From positions 1 through 25,068 of the IMG/VR virus record IMGVR_UViG_3300042905_001363: 25,068 nucleotides of DNA; one strand, given 5' to 3'. This DNA comes from a virus. The notes under the pieces were generated by a model, which saw only the letters and a program-made list of their open reading frames with translations, made no database searches and was not told the origin of the DNA. Each line of letters starts with the position of its first letter. Position 1 is the stretch's first letter. The translations under genes were made by a program, and so were the position numbers. This document shows, one piece after another, positions 1 to 6,325 of the stretch.

Positions 1-348
1 AAAGACACAACGCAATTTATCAATCAATTGCCCATGGATTACACGCCACCGCAACCGCAACCGCGCCCTGATCCGTCCGAAGCATTGACGCAAGTACAGG
101 TTCAGGCGATCCAAGCCGATATTGAGAAGAAAGCAGCAGAGTTGGCATTGGAGCGTGAGAAAATGCTTCGCGCTGATGATCGTGAGCGCGACAGAATTGA
201 GCAAGATGGCATCTTGCGCCGCCAAGAGATGGAATTGAAATACGGTGTGAGCCTGGCGCAAACGCAAGCCGAAATCAACGCCAAGATGGCTGTTGATCGT
301 GAGCGTATGCAAATGGAAGCACAGCAACCCATGCAACCCATGCAATGA
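1..348 (+). CDS. Portal protein, C-terminal part (5' truncated by window edge)
   Basis: The frame is open from base 1 (K-D-T-T-Q-F-I-N-Q-L-P before the first Met at 28) and stops at 346-348, so this is the tail of a longer gene entering from the left. What is visible is a proline-rich stretch (PPQPQPRPDPSEAL) followed by a long charged helix rich in Glu, Lys, Arg and Gln, ending in repeated MQP. A Pro-rich linker plus coiled-coil extension is typical of podovirus portal C-termini, and the position just before a scaffold and major capsid gene fits. The portal is the dodecameric head vertex through which DNA is packaged and ejected. The catalogue-defining portal core lies outside the window, so the assignment rests on context. 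It overlaps the next gene by the ATGA at 345-348. Confidence 0.7.
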   Translation, partial: KDTTQFINQLPMDYTPPQPQPRPDPSEALTQVQVQAIQADIEKKAAELALEREKMLRADDRERDRIEQDGILRRQEMELKYGVSLAQTQAEINAKMAVDRERMQMEAQQPMQPMQ

Positions 349-620
349 CCAACGAAGAACGTATCCAGCGCAGCAACGAAGCAAGACGCATCTTAGAAAG
401 CACGCTTTACCAAGAATCGTGGTCAGCCGTTAGGCAACAATTGCTTGACGATTGGGCAATGAGCGAATCGGTTGACGTTAGAGAGAAAATCTTTTCCGAA
501 TTCAAAGCACTTGAACGTGTGCAACAGTTTTTCAGCAGTGTCTTGGCAGATGGAACGCTCACGCGCGCCACGATTGATCGTATGCGCAAGCGGTCCGAAT
601 CGAAACAGGGAATCTTATGA
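345..620 (+). CDS. Small helical protein of the head module, unknown function
   Basis: This is a 91-residue, soluble, highly charged and mostly helical protein with no membrane segment and no motif I recognise. It starts at an ATG that overlaps the portal stop (ATGA) and its own stop overlaps the start of the scaffold gene (ATGA at 617-620), so it is very likely translationally coupled between the two. Small proteins at this position, between portal and scaffold, occur in many podoviruses and are usually annotated as hypothetical or as possible head proteins. A head-assembly role is inference from position only. Confidence 0.8.
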   Translation: MTNEERIQRSNEARRILESTLYQESWSAVRQQLLDDWAMSESVDVREKIFSEFKALERVQQFFSSVLADGTLTRATIDRMRKRSESKQGIL

Positions 621-1627
621 GTGACGAATCAGTTGTTTTGGCGGATAATGCCGCCATGAGTGTGCGGGAAGCCGCACAAGCCTTTGAAGCATTGCTTGCC
701 GAAGAAGACGGAGAACAGGCAGCGACAGAGGCGCAAGCCGAAACGGAGCCACAAGGCGACGTTGAGGCGTCAGGGGATGATGCAGTTGATTCAGACGAGC
801 AAGGCGAAGAGTCTGATGACGTTGAAGCATCCAGCGAGTCCGAGGAAAGCGAAGAAAGCAAGCAATCCGAAGAGCCACCCACTTTCACCGTCAAAGTTGA
901 TGGTAAGGAAGAGAAGGTTCCGCTTGACGAGTTGCTCAAAGGCTATCAGCGCACCGCGGATTACACACGGAAAACACAGGCACTTGCAGAACAGCGCAAA
1001 GCCGCTGAAGCAGAGCTTGGTGCAGTCCGTGAAGAGCGTGCCACTTATGCACAGTTGCTTACTGCATTGCAACAACAATTGCAGCAGCAACAGGAATCAC
1101 CCGTCGATATGGAAAAACTTTATAGGGAAGATCCAATCGAGTGGGTGCGGCAAACCGAGTTGCAGCGTCAGCGTTCAGAGAAATTGGCGGCATCACAGGC
1201 TGAACTCCAGCGCTTGAATCAGTTGCAACAGCAGGAATATCAGCGCGCAATGCAAGCTAAGTTGAGGGAAGAGGCGAATTTGTTGGTTTCTGCCATACCG
1301 GAATGGAAGAATCCAGACACGGCCAAATCCGAAAAAGCTGCATTGATTGATTTTGGCGTCAAAGAAGGCTTTTCACCCGATGATTTGAAGGGCGTTGTTG
1401 ATCATCGTGTCGTAAAAGTTTTACGCAAAGCCATGATGTTTGATCAGATCATGGCGAAGCAACAAACGGTGAAAGCTAAGGTTGAAGCGCCAAAGACAAA
1501 GACTGTTGCGCCAGGTAATCCACAGGCCGCGAAGGTTCAAGTGAATGAGGTGACACGCGCCAGACAGCGCCTTGCAAAAACGGGCAACGTCCGTGACGCA
1601 GCCAAACTTTTTGAACATCTTCTTTAG
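617..1627 (+). CDS. Capsid scaffolding protein
   Basis: The 336-residue protein has the usual scaffold layout. Residues about 28-88 are extremely acidic (runs of D, E and S). Residues about 89-117 carry a motif common in phage scaffolds (V-K-V-D-G-K-E-E, then LDELLKGYQRTADYTRKT). Residues about 118-235 form a long Gln/Ala/Glu-rich coiled coil, and the C-terminus is basic with R-x-R-Q-R. Scaffolds of this kind nucleate procapsid assembly through the basic C-terminus and leave the head before or during packaging. It lies directly upstream of the major capsid gene, 8 bases away, which is the standard order. No protease motif was seen, so there is no sign of a protease-scaffold fusion. The start ATG overlaps the stop of the preceding gene. 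Confidence 0.82.
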   Translation: MSDESVVLADNAAMSVREAAQAFEALLAEEDGEQAATEAQAETEPQGDVEASGDDAVDSDEQGEESDDVEASSESEESEESKQSEEPPTFTVKVDGKEEKVPLDELLKGYQRTADYTRKTQALAEQRKAAEAELGAVREERATYAQLLTALQQQLQQQQESPVDMEKLYREDPIEWVRQTELQRQRSEKLAASQAELQRLNQLQQQEYQRAMQAKLREEANLLVSAIPEWKNPDTAKSEKAALIDFGVKEGFSPDDLKGVVDHRVVKVLRKAMMFDQIMAKQQTVKAKVEAPKTKTVAPGNPQAAKVQVNEVTRARQRLAKTGNVRDAAKLFEHLL

Positions 1628-1635
1628 GAACTATC

Positions 1636-2598
1636 ATGACGATCGCATCAAACACCTTCCTTACTTACTCTGCAAAGGGTATTCGTGAGGATCTAAGCAA
1701 TCAGATTTACAACATTTCTCCCGAAACCACGCCTTTCATGAACAATATTGGTCGCGGTGCCGCTTCCAATACGCTGTTCCAGTGGCAGACCGACGCACTT
1801 GCTGATGCAACAACCAGCAATGCAGCGCTTCAGGGTGATGATCTCACCACCTACGAAGCCGTGACGCCAACCGTTCAGTTGGGCAACTACACACAGATCA
1901 GCCGCAAGACTGTTGTTATTTCCGGCACTATGGAAGCCGTTAACAAGGCAGGACGCAAGAGCGAACTAGCCTACCAATTGGCGAAGAAGGCCGCCGAGCT
2001 AAAGCGTGACATGGAAACCATCCTGTTGGCCAACCAAGGCGCAACTGCTGGTGACTCCACAACCGCACAAAAGACTGGTTCGTTGTTGGCGTTCATCAAA
2101 ACCAATACGTCGATTGGTTCGGGTGGCGGCAATCCTTCGTACACCACGCTTCCAACGGCAACGCGTTCAGATGGAACGGTTCGCACGTTTACTGAGACGA
2201 TCCTCAAGAGCGTTCTTCAGCAAGTGTGGACAAGCGGCGGCGAGCCTTCGATTGTGATGACTGGTCCAGTCAACAAGCAAACCGTTAGCGGTTTCAACGG
2301 TATTGCAACGCGTTACCGTGACGTGCCGGCTGGAAAGCAGGCACAGATCATTGGCGCGGCTGACATCTACGTCGGAGACTTTGGTCAAGTCAACATCGTC
2401 CCCAACCGCTTCCAGCGTGAGCGCGACGCGTTTGTGTTGTCGCCCGACTACGCTGGCGTGCATTTCCTGCGCCCATTCCAGCAAGTTGAACTTGCAACCA
2501 CGGGTGACGCTGAGAAGCGCTTGCTTTTGGCGGAATACGGCCTTGCCGTATACAACGAGAAGGCACACGGCATTGCCGCTGACTTACTCACGTCGTAA
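1636..2598 (+). CDS. Major capsid protein, SU10 type (DUF5309)
   Basis: The 320-residue protein matches, by recollection of the family, the SU10 major capsid protein / DUF5309 group: an N-terminal D-L-S-N-x-I-Y-N-I-S-P-E-T-T-P-F segment (residues about 19-34), a region with NYTQISRKTVVISGT, an E-L-A-Y-Q-L-A-K-K-A-x-E-L-K-R-D-M-E helix (the spine helix of an HK97 fold), and a late segment IYVGDFG followed by NRF and LSPDYAGVHFLRPF. It forms the icosahedral shell. An AGGAACT ribosome site precedes the ATG. It is preceded by the scaffold gene and followed by a strong intrinsic terminator at 2614-2637, as expected for the most highly expressed virion gene. Length is normal for the family. Confidence 0.93.
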   Translation: MTIASNTFLTYSAKGIREDLSNQIYNISPETTPFMNNIGRGAASNTLFQWQTDALADATTSNAALQGDDLTTYEAVTPTVQLGNYTQISRKTVVISGTMEAVNKAGRKSELAYQLAKKAAELKRDMETILLANQGATAGDSTTAQKTGSLLAFIKTNTSIGSGGGNPSYTTLPTATRSDGTVRTFTETILKSVLQQVWTSGGEPSIVMTGPVNKQTVSGFNGIATRYRDVPAGKQAQIIGAADIYVGDFGQVNIVPNRFQRERDAFVLSPDYAGVHFLRPFQQVELATTGDAEKRLLLAEYGLAVYNEKAHGIAADLLTS

Positions 2599-2613
2599 TC
2601 TTGACTTAGGAAG

Positions 2614-2637
2614 GGGCGGGGAAACCCGCCCTTTTTT
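2614..2637 (+). terminator. Intrinsic terminator after the major capsid gene
   Basis: A perfect 7-bp stem GGGCGGG (2614-2620) / CCCGCCC (2625-2631) closes a GAAA tetraloop and is followed by six T (2632-2637). The start codon of the next gene is at 2640, only two bases after the T tract. It probably works as a partial terminator that raises capsid expression over downstream genes. Confidence 0.92.
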
Positions 2638-2639
2638 AC

Positions 2640-2960
2640 ATGGAAAAACGGATCTTTGAACAAGACGAGCTTTTAGGTATCACCCGAATCTGGCATTTTG
2701 ATGAGGATACCGATACGGCTGTCATCGAGACAATCCAAAACGTCCAGCCCATTGTTGAAACCAATAAGACTGAATTCAACCAGGTCGATGAACGTGCAAG
2801 ATGGTCAGGTGATGGTCATGGCGTGAAGGTCGCTTCCATTCCCATGAATTTATTTATGGAACTGGTAGGTAAAGGCATCACGCGCAATCAAACGGACTTT
2901 AAGCGCTGGCTTAATGATCCAGACAACCGACACTTTCGCACAAGACCTGGGAGGGTTTAA
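2640..2960 (+). CDS. Conserved small phage protein of the head-tail module, unknown function
   Basis: This 106-residue protein begins MEKRIFEQDELLGITRIWHF and ends with F-K-R-W-L-N-D-P-D-N-R-H-F-R-T-R-P-G-R-V. Small proteins with this pattern, notably an N-terminal I-E-T-x-Q-x-V-x-P-I-V-E-x-N-K segment and a conserved RWLND-x-DNR-x-F-R-T-R-P-G tail, are widespread in podoviruses next to the capsid gene. No enzymatic function is known to me. The first ATG is immediately behind the capsid terminator hairpin and has no Shine-Dalgarno at normal spacing; the nearest purine-rich run (AGGAAGGGG, 2608-2616) partly lies in the hairpin's 5' arm. The family N-terminus seems to fit this start. The stop overlaps the glycosyltransferase start (TAATG). 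Confidence 0.82.
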   Translation: MEKRIFEQDELLGITRIWHFDEDTDTAVIETIQNVQPIVETNKTEFNQVDERARWSGDGHGVKVASIPMNLFMELVGKGITRNQTDFKRWLNDPDNRHFRTRPGRV

Positions 2961-3661
2961 TGACTGATAAACGGATTATTTCTGTTTGCGTTCCTGCACG
3001 CGATGAAGTGCATACGATGTTCACCTTTGACTTGGTGAATGCTGTTAGCCACCACATTGGCAACACGGGTGACATTGTGAATTTGCTGATGAGCCAAGGC
3101 ACATTGCTTTGCTCGCAGCGCACCGAATTAGTCATGAACGCTATCCACGCCAATGCAGACTATCTGCTGTTTCTTGATAGCGACATGCGTTTTCCGGCTG
3201 ACACCATTGCGCGCCTACTGGCCCATGGCGAATGCGTTGTGGCGGCAAACTGCGCCAGGCGCAGAATGCCAACCGGCCCCACGGCTGGCAATTACGATAA
3301 AGCAACAGGAAGAAAAGTATTGCGTTACTCGATGCCCGAAGATACAGGTTTGGAGCAAGTTGACATGGTTGGCACTGGTGTGATGCTGGTGGACATCAAC
3401 GTTTTCAAAGTGATTGATATGCCGTGGTTTGCAACGCCATGGGACACAGCGGCAAAAGGTTACATGGGCGAAGATGTCTATTTCTGCAAGCTGTTGCGAG
3501 AGAACGGCATTCCGTTGTATATTGATCATGACCTGTCCAAGCAAATTGGACACATCGGAACCTTTGAGTATAAGCACGAGCATACTTGGGCACTCCGACC
3601 GATGGAAGATGAGCGCAGAAAAGCAGCGGGCGCTCCGGTCGAAACTCAAAAGGTGGCTTGA
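2960..3661 (+). CDS. GT-A fold glycosyltransferase next to the capsid genes
   Basis: The 233-residue protein starts with a GT2-like nucleotide-binding strand (R-I-I-S-V-C-V-P-A-R-D, residues 5-15), followed by a helix with SQRTELVMNAI and the metal/nucleotide-binding L-F-L-D-S-D-M-R-F-P segment, in which D73-S74-D75 is the DxD motif. Later come V-G-T-G-V-M-L-V-D (137-145) and G-E-D-V-Y-F-C (170-176), where an E-D pair usually supplies the catalytic base, and a His in QIGHIG. The enzyme should transfer a sugar from a nucleotide-sugar donor; the acceptor is unknown. Its place between capsid and adaptor genes suggests a virion target, but that is inference. It overlaps the upstream gene by one base and the downstream start by the TGATG at 3659-3663. 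Confidence 0.86.
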   Translation: MTDKRIISVCVPARDEVHTMFTFDLVNAVSHHIGNTGDIVNLLMSQGTLLCSQRTELVMNAIHANADYLLFLDSDMRFPADTIARLLAHGECVVAANCARRRMPTGPTAGNYDKATGRKVLRYSMPEDTGLEQVDMVGTGVMLVDINVFKVIDMPWFATPWDTAAKGYMGEDVYFCKLLRENGIPLYIDHDLSKQIGHIGTFEYKHEHTWALRPMEDERRKAAGAPVETQKVA

Positions 3662-4281
3662 TGGCACTCGACACATTCAGCGGACTTAAATCAAGCATTG
3701 CGGATTGGATTAACCGCGATGACTTAACGTCCGTCATTCCATCGTTCATTGTTTTGGCGGAAGCAACGTTTAACCGCACGATCCGCACACGCGATATGGT
3801 GCAGCGCGCAACCGCATCACTCGATACGCAGTACACGGAACTGCCAGCCGATTTCCTGCAAATGATCAACATTCAGTTGAACACAGCAACGCCCATGAAG
3901 CTGTCATTTGTGAGCAACGAGCAAGCCGACGATTTGCGATCCACTTACTTTGCAGCCGCCAACGAACCCAAGTATTACTCGATTGTCGGCCAAACGTTTG
4001 AAGTGATCCCTTCGCCTGGTGGCGAGTACACCGTCGAAATGTCGTACTACAAAAAGATTCCGGCGCTTTCGGATAGCAATACAAGCAACTGGTTGCTTGC
4101 GAAATCGCCAGCCATGTATCTATATGGCGCATTGGTTCAGAGCGCACCTTACTTGCGCGATGATGACCGCATCACTACCTGGGGCACCTTATATAAGGAA
4201 GCCTTCAACGATCTAATGCTTGAAGAGCAAAGGTCAAACTTTAGCGGCACCACGCCGCGCATGAGAGCAAGGAGTTATTGA
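3661..4281 (+). CDS. Head-tail adaptor protein (SU10 adaptor-like)
   Basis: The roughly 206-residue protein has the pattern of podovirus adaptor / head-completion proteins that dock under the portal. Features are an N-terminal helix (LKSSIADWINR), FIVLAEATFNRTIRTRDM, an E-L-P-A-D-F-L-Q-M segment near residue 65, a P-x-x-G-G-E-Y-T-V-E-M-S-Y-Y-K-K-I-P-x-L-S strand with N-W-L-L, and a C-terminal helical region with M-Y-L-Y-G-A-L-V-Q-S-A-P-Y-L. Those elements (ELPxDF..., Y-Y-x-x-I-P-x-L, N-W-L-x-x-x-x-P) are common to this family. The in-frame TTG just upstream at 3658 is unlikely; the ATG at 3661, overlapping the previous stop, is preferred. It is followed after one base by the next structural gene. 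Confidence 0.84.
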   Translation: MALDTFSGLKSSIADWINRDDLTSVIPSFIVLAEATFNRTIRTRDMVQRATASLDTQYTELPADFLQMINIQLNTATPMKLSFVSNEQADDLRSTYFAAANEPKYYSIVGQTFEVIPSPGGEYTVEMSYYKKIPALSDSNTSNWLLAKSPAMYLYGALVQSAPYLRDDDRITTWGTLYKEAFNDLMLEEQRSNFSGTTPRMRARSY

Positions 4282-4282
4282 T

Positions 4283-4678
4283 ATGGCGGGTTCATTTTCA
4301 GATTACCTTGAAGATAAAGTGATGAAGCATGTGTTCACCAACACGTCTTACACATCACCATCTTCGCTTTACGTTGGCCTTTTCACCGTTGCACCAACGG
4401 ATGCCGGTGGCGGCACGGAAGTATCTGGTAACGCTTACGCACGCACCGCGGTTACATTCAGTGTAAGCGGTACGTCACCAACGTCGGCAAGCAACTCGGC
4501 TAACGTTGAATTTCCCACGGCAACGGGTTCATGGGGTACGGTTGTGGCGGCAGCTATTTTCGACGCCAGCACATCAGGCAATATGTTGTCATGGGCCGAT
4601 CTCACAACGTCCAAAGCCGTTGGTAATGGTGACGTATTCCGTTTCGCAACAGGCAACTTAGCCGTTACGCTTTCGTAA
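4283..4678 (+). CDS. Gp80-like phage structural protein (tail or head decoration)
   Basis: This 131-residue protein has S-L-Y-V-G-L-F-T-V-A-P-T-D-A-G-G-G-T-E-V (with G-N-A-Y-A-R-T-A-V-T-F following), then N-V-E-F-P-T-A-T-G-S-W-G and W-A-D-L-T-T-S-K-A-V-G-N-G-D. These elements recur in phage proteins labelled Gp80-like or putative tail-fibre proteins, with an all-beta structure implied by the composition. The exact virion location is unknown. A GGAG site (4271-4274) sits eight bases before the ATG. It follows the adaptor and precedes the repeat-rich protein, so it lies in the tail/fibre part of the operon. Confidence 0.74.
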   Translation: MAGSFSDYLEDKVMKHVFTNTSYTSPSSLYVGLFTVAPTDAGGGTEVSGNAYARTAVTFSVSGTSPTSASNSANVEFPTATGSWGTVVAAAIFDASTSGNMLSWADLTTSKAVGNGDVFRFATGNLAVTLS

Positions 4679-4682
4679 GTAA

Positions 4683-5576
4683 ATGGCGCTGAACTATGGT
4701 TCCGGTTTATACGGCAGTGGCAAATGGGGAACCGATGCCAGTGTTGACAACTATGGTTCAGCCACTTATGGCACAGGAAAGTATTCCGCACCTGATCAGA
4801 ATTATGTTGAAGGCAATGCAACTGCCGCTTCCACATCAACCATGGAAGCGTCTGGCGATAAGACGCCAGGAAGCGGTAGCAATTACGGATTCGGCAATTA
4901 CGGTTCTGGAAGCTACTCAGGAACGTCCGTTATTTATGTCGACGGGCAAGCAAGTGCAGCGTCCGAGTCAGCCGTTAGCGCGGTTGCAAGCATTCTATTT
5001 AGCGTTAGCGCAACCGCTGCAAGCGATTCAAGCCAAACGGCTGATGCACAAGTTGACCGAAACGCGCAAGCCACATCAGCAAGCGAAAGCAATGCAAGTG
5101 CATTGGGTTCGATTGTTCAGGATGGCGCAGCAACCGCGGCAAGTGTTTCAACGGTTACGGCAACGGGCGAAGGCTTGGTGGATGGAGCTGCCACCGCTGC
5201 AAGTACAAGCGCGGTATCCGCAAACGGTGACAGATTCCTGGGCGGGATTGCCACTGCCGCATCAGAAAGTGAAGTTACCGCAAACGCTGAAACATTCTCA
5301 AGCGGCCAGGCAACAGCCGCCGCGGAATCCTCTGCAACGGCTCAGGCCGATGTTGACATTGGTAACTCAGCATTTGCCGAAGCCGAATCAAGCGTTACAG
5401 CTGATCCCACAACAACTTGGTGGGCACAAGCGACGGTTATCAGCACGACAAGCATGTCAGCTAATGGCGGTTTGAAATGGGAACCCGTTGCACCTGTTAC
5501 CACCACCTGGACAAACATCACAGATCCGTCCAACACATGGACGCCAATCAATTCACCATGGCGGGATGCCGCATAA
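4683..5576 (+). CDS. Ala/Ser-rich repeat virion protein with exact 20-residue period
   Basis: The 297-residue protein has two kinds of repeat. Residues 5-34 and 67-79 are Y-G-S-G type (NYGSGLYGSGKWG, NYGSATYGTGKYS, NYGFGNYGSGSYS). Residues 86-265 hold nine consecutive units of exactly 20 residues with core G-x-A-T-A-A-S-x-S-x-V-T-A; the first alanine of each core falls at 90, 110, 130 and so on to 250. A tenth unit (42-61) is split from the others by the second Y-G block. The C-terminus (about 266-297) is a W/P/T-rich domain (TTTWTNI, NTWTPINSPW). No enzyme motif is visible. Similar Ala/Ser repeat proteins occur among tail genes of environmental phages. A beta-solenoid or extended fibre shaft is my inference. 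Only a weak ribosome site (TAAG) precedes the ATG. Confidence 0.8.
   Translation: MALNYGSGLYGSGKWGTDASVDNYGSATYGTGKYSAPDQNYVEGNATAASTSTMEASGDKTPGSGSNYGFGNYGSGSYSGTSVIYVDGQASAASESAVSAVASILFSVSATAASDSSQTADAQVDRNAQATSASESNASALGSIVQDGAATAASVSTVTATGEGLVDGAATAASTSAVSANGDRFLGGIATAASESEVTANAETFSSGQATAAAESSATAQADVDIGNSAFAEAESSVTADPTTTWWAQATVISTTSMSANGGLKWEPVAPVTTTWTNITDPSNTWTPINSPWRDAA
4938..5477 (+). repeat. Nine tandem 60-bp coding repeats
   Basis: Nine contiguous units encode 20 residues each with core A-T-A-A-S-x-S. The phase never slips, so indels have been multiples of zero in this stretch. At DNA level the units have drifted at synonymous sites (for example gcaaccgctgcaagc, gcaaccgcggcaagt, gccactgccgcatca), which argues for old duplications kept by selection on the protein rather than recent slippage. 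A related tenth unit is at 4806-4865. Confidence 0.85.
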
Positions 5577-5587
5577 CGAGGTAAATC

Positions 5588-6313
5588 ATGGCCGATACAA
5601 CAACCAGTAACCTTTCACTTACCAAGCCTGAAGTTGGCGCGTCAACTGACACATGGGGTTACAAACTCAACACGAATATGGATACGCTCGACGCGTTGTT
5701 CGCGGCAGCGGGCAGCGGTACAAGCGTTGGCTTAAACGTCGGATCAGGTAAGACGCTTGCGCTTGGCGGGAACATGACGGGCGCAGGAACGATCAACGGT
5801 GTGTCAATTGGTCAAACCGTTGCTGGTGCCGGTGCATTCACAACGCTTACCGCATCAGGAAATGTAACGCTTGGCGATTCGACAACGGACGCCATAACAG
5901 CGTCAGGGAAGATGGTTATCAAACCCGTGGTTGAAACGGCAAACGTTGCTGCAACCGCGGCAACCGGAACGGTTAACGTTGACCTTACCGAGCGCGCTGT
6001 TAACTACTACACATCAAACGCTTCCGCCAACTGGACGTTTAACTTTCGTGGCGATGCGGCGACAACGTTGAACAACTTTATTACCACAGGCCAATCTATC
6101 ACTTGCGCGTTTCTCGTGACGAATGGCCCAACTGGGTACTACCCAACCGGGTTTCAGGTTGATAGCACAACGACTAACGTTAGCGTCAAATGGCAGCAGG
6201 GAACGGCACCATCAGCGGGCAATACAACATCCATTGACGCTTATGTGTTCAGTATTATCAAAACGGCTGCAAGCACTTACACGATCCTTGCATCCCAAAC
6301 GAAGTTTGCGTAA
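5588..6313 (+). CDS. Tail fibre-like protein with N-terminal TTTNLxLTKPEVGxSTDTWG motif
   Basis: The 241-residue protein begins with [21 protein letters not shown], continues [20 protein letters not shown], and then [11 protein letters not shown]. This N-terminal block is a hallmark of a large set of tail-fibre or fibre-base proteins in environmental podo- and myoviruses. The middle (about 75-130) is a Thr/Ala/Gly-rich beta-repeat shaft (GNVTLGDST), and the C-terminal half, with [14 protein letters not shown] and Y-V-F-S-I-I-K-T, looks like a compact beta domain shared by many such proteins. The N-terminus probably attaches to the particle. A GAGG site (5579-5582) precedes the ATG. It probably cooperates with the LamG adhesin directly downstream. 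Confidence 0.78.
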   Translation: MADTTTSNLSLTKPEVGASTDTWGYKLNTNMDTLDALFAAAGSGTSVGLNVGSGKTLALGGNMTGAGTINGVSIGQTVAGAGAFTTLTASGNVTLGDSTTDAITASGKMVIKPVVETANVAATAATGTVNVDLTERAVNYYTSNASANWTFNFRGDAATTLNNFITTGQSITCAFLVTNGPTGYYPTGFQVDSTTTNVSVKWQQGTAPSAGNTTSIDAYVFSIIKTAASTYTILASQTKFA

Positions 6314-6325
6314 GGAGCAGCGAAT

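Noticed and set aside
660-1217. Open frames on both strands across the scaffold gene (for example 559-939 minus and 660-1217 plus).
   Set aside because: Products are basic or Ser-rich shadows of the acidic, Gln-rich scaffold sequence with no motif.
4696-5475. A 259-codon open frame in another phase of the repeat gene.
   Set aside because: It arises from the 60-base repetitive coding region lacking stops in that phase; the main frame has the Y-G and A-T-A-A-S repeats and a Trp/Pro-rich end.
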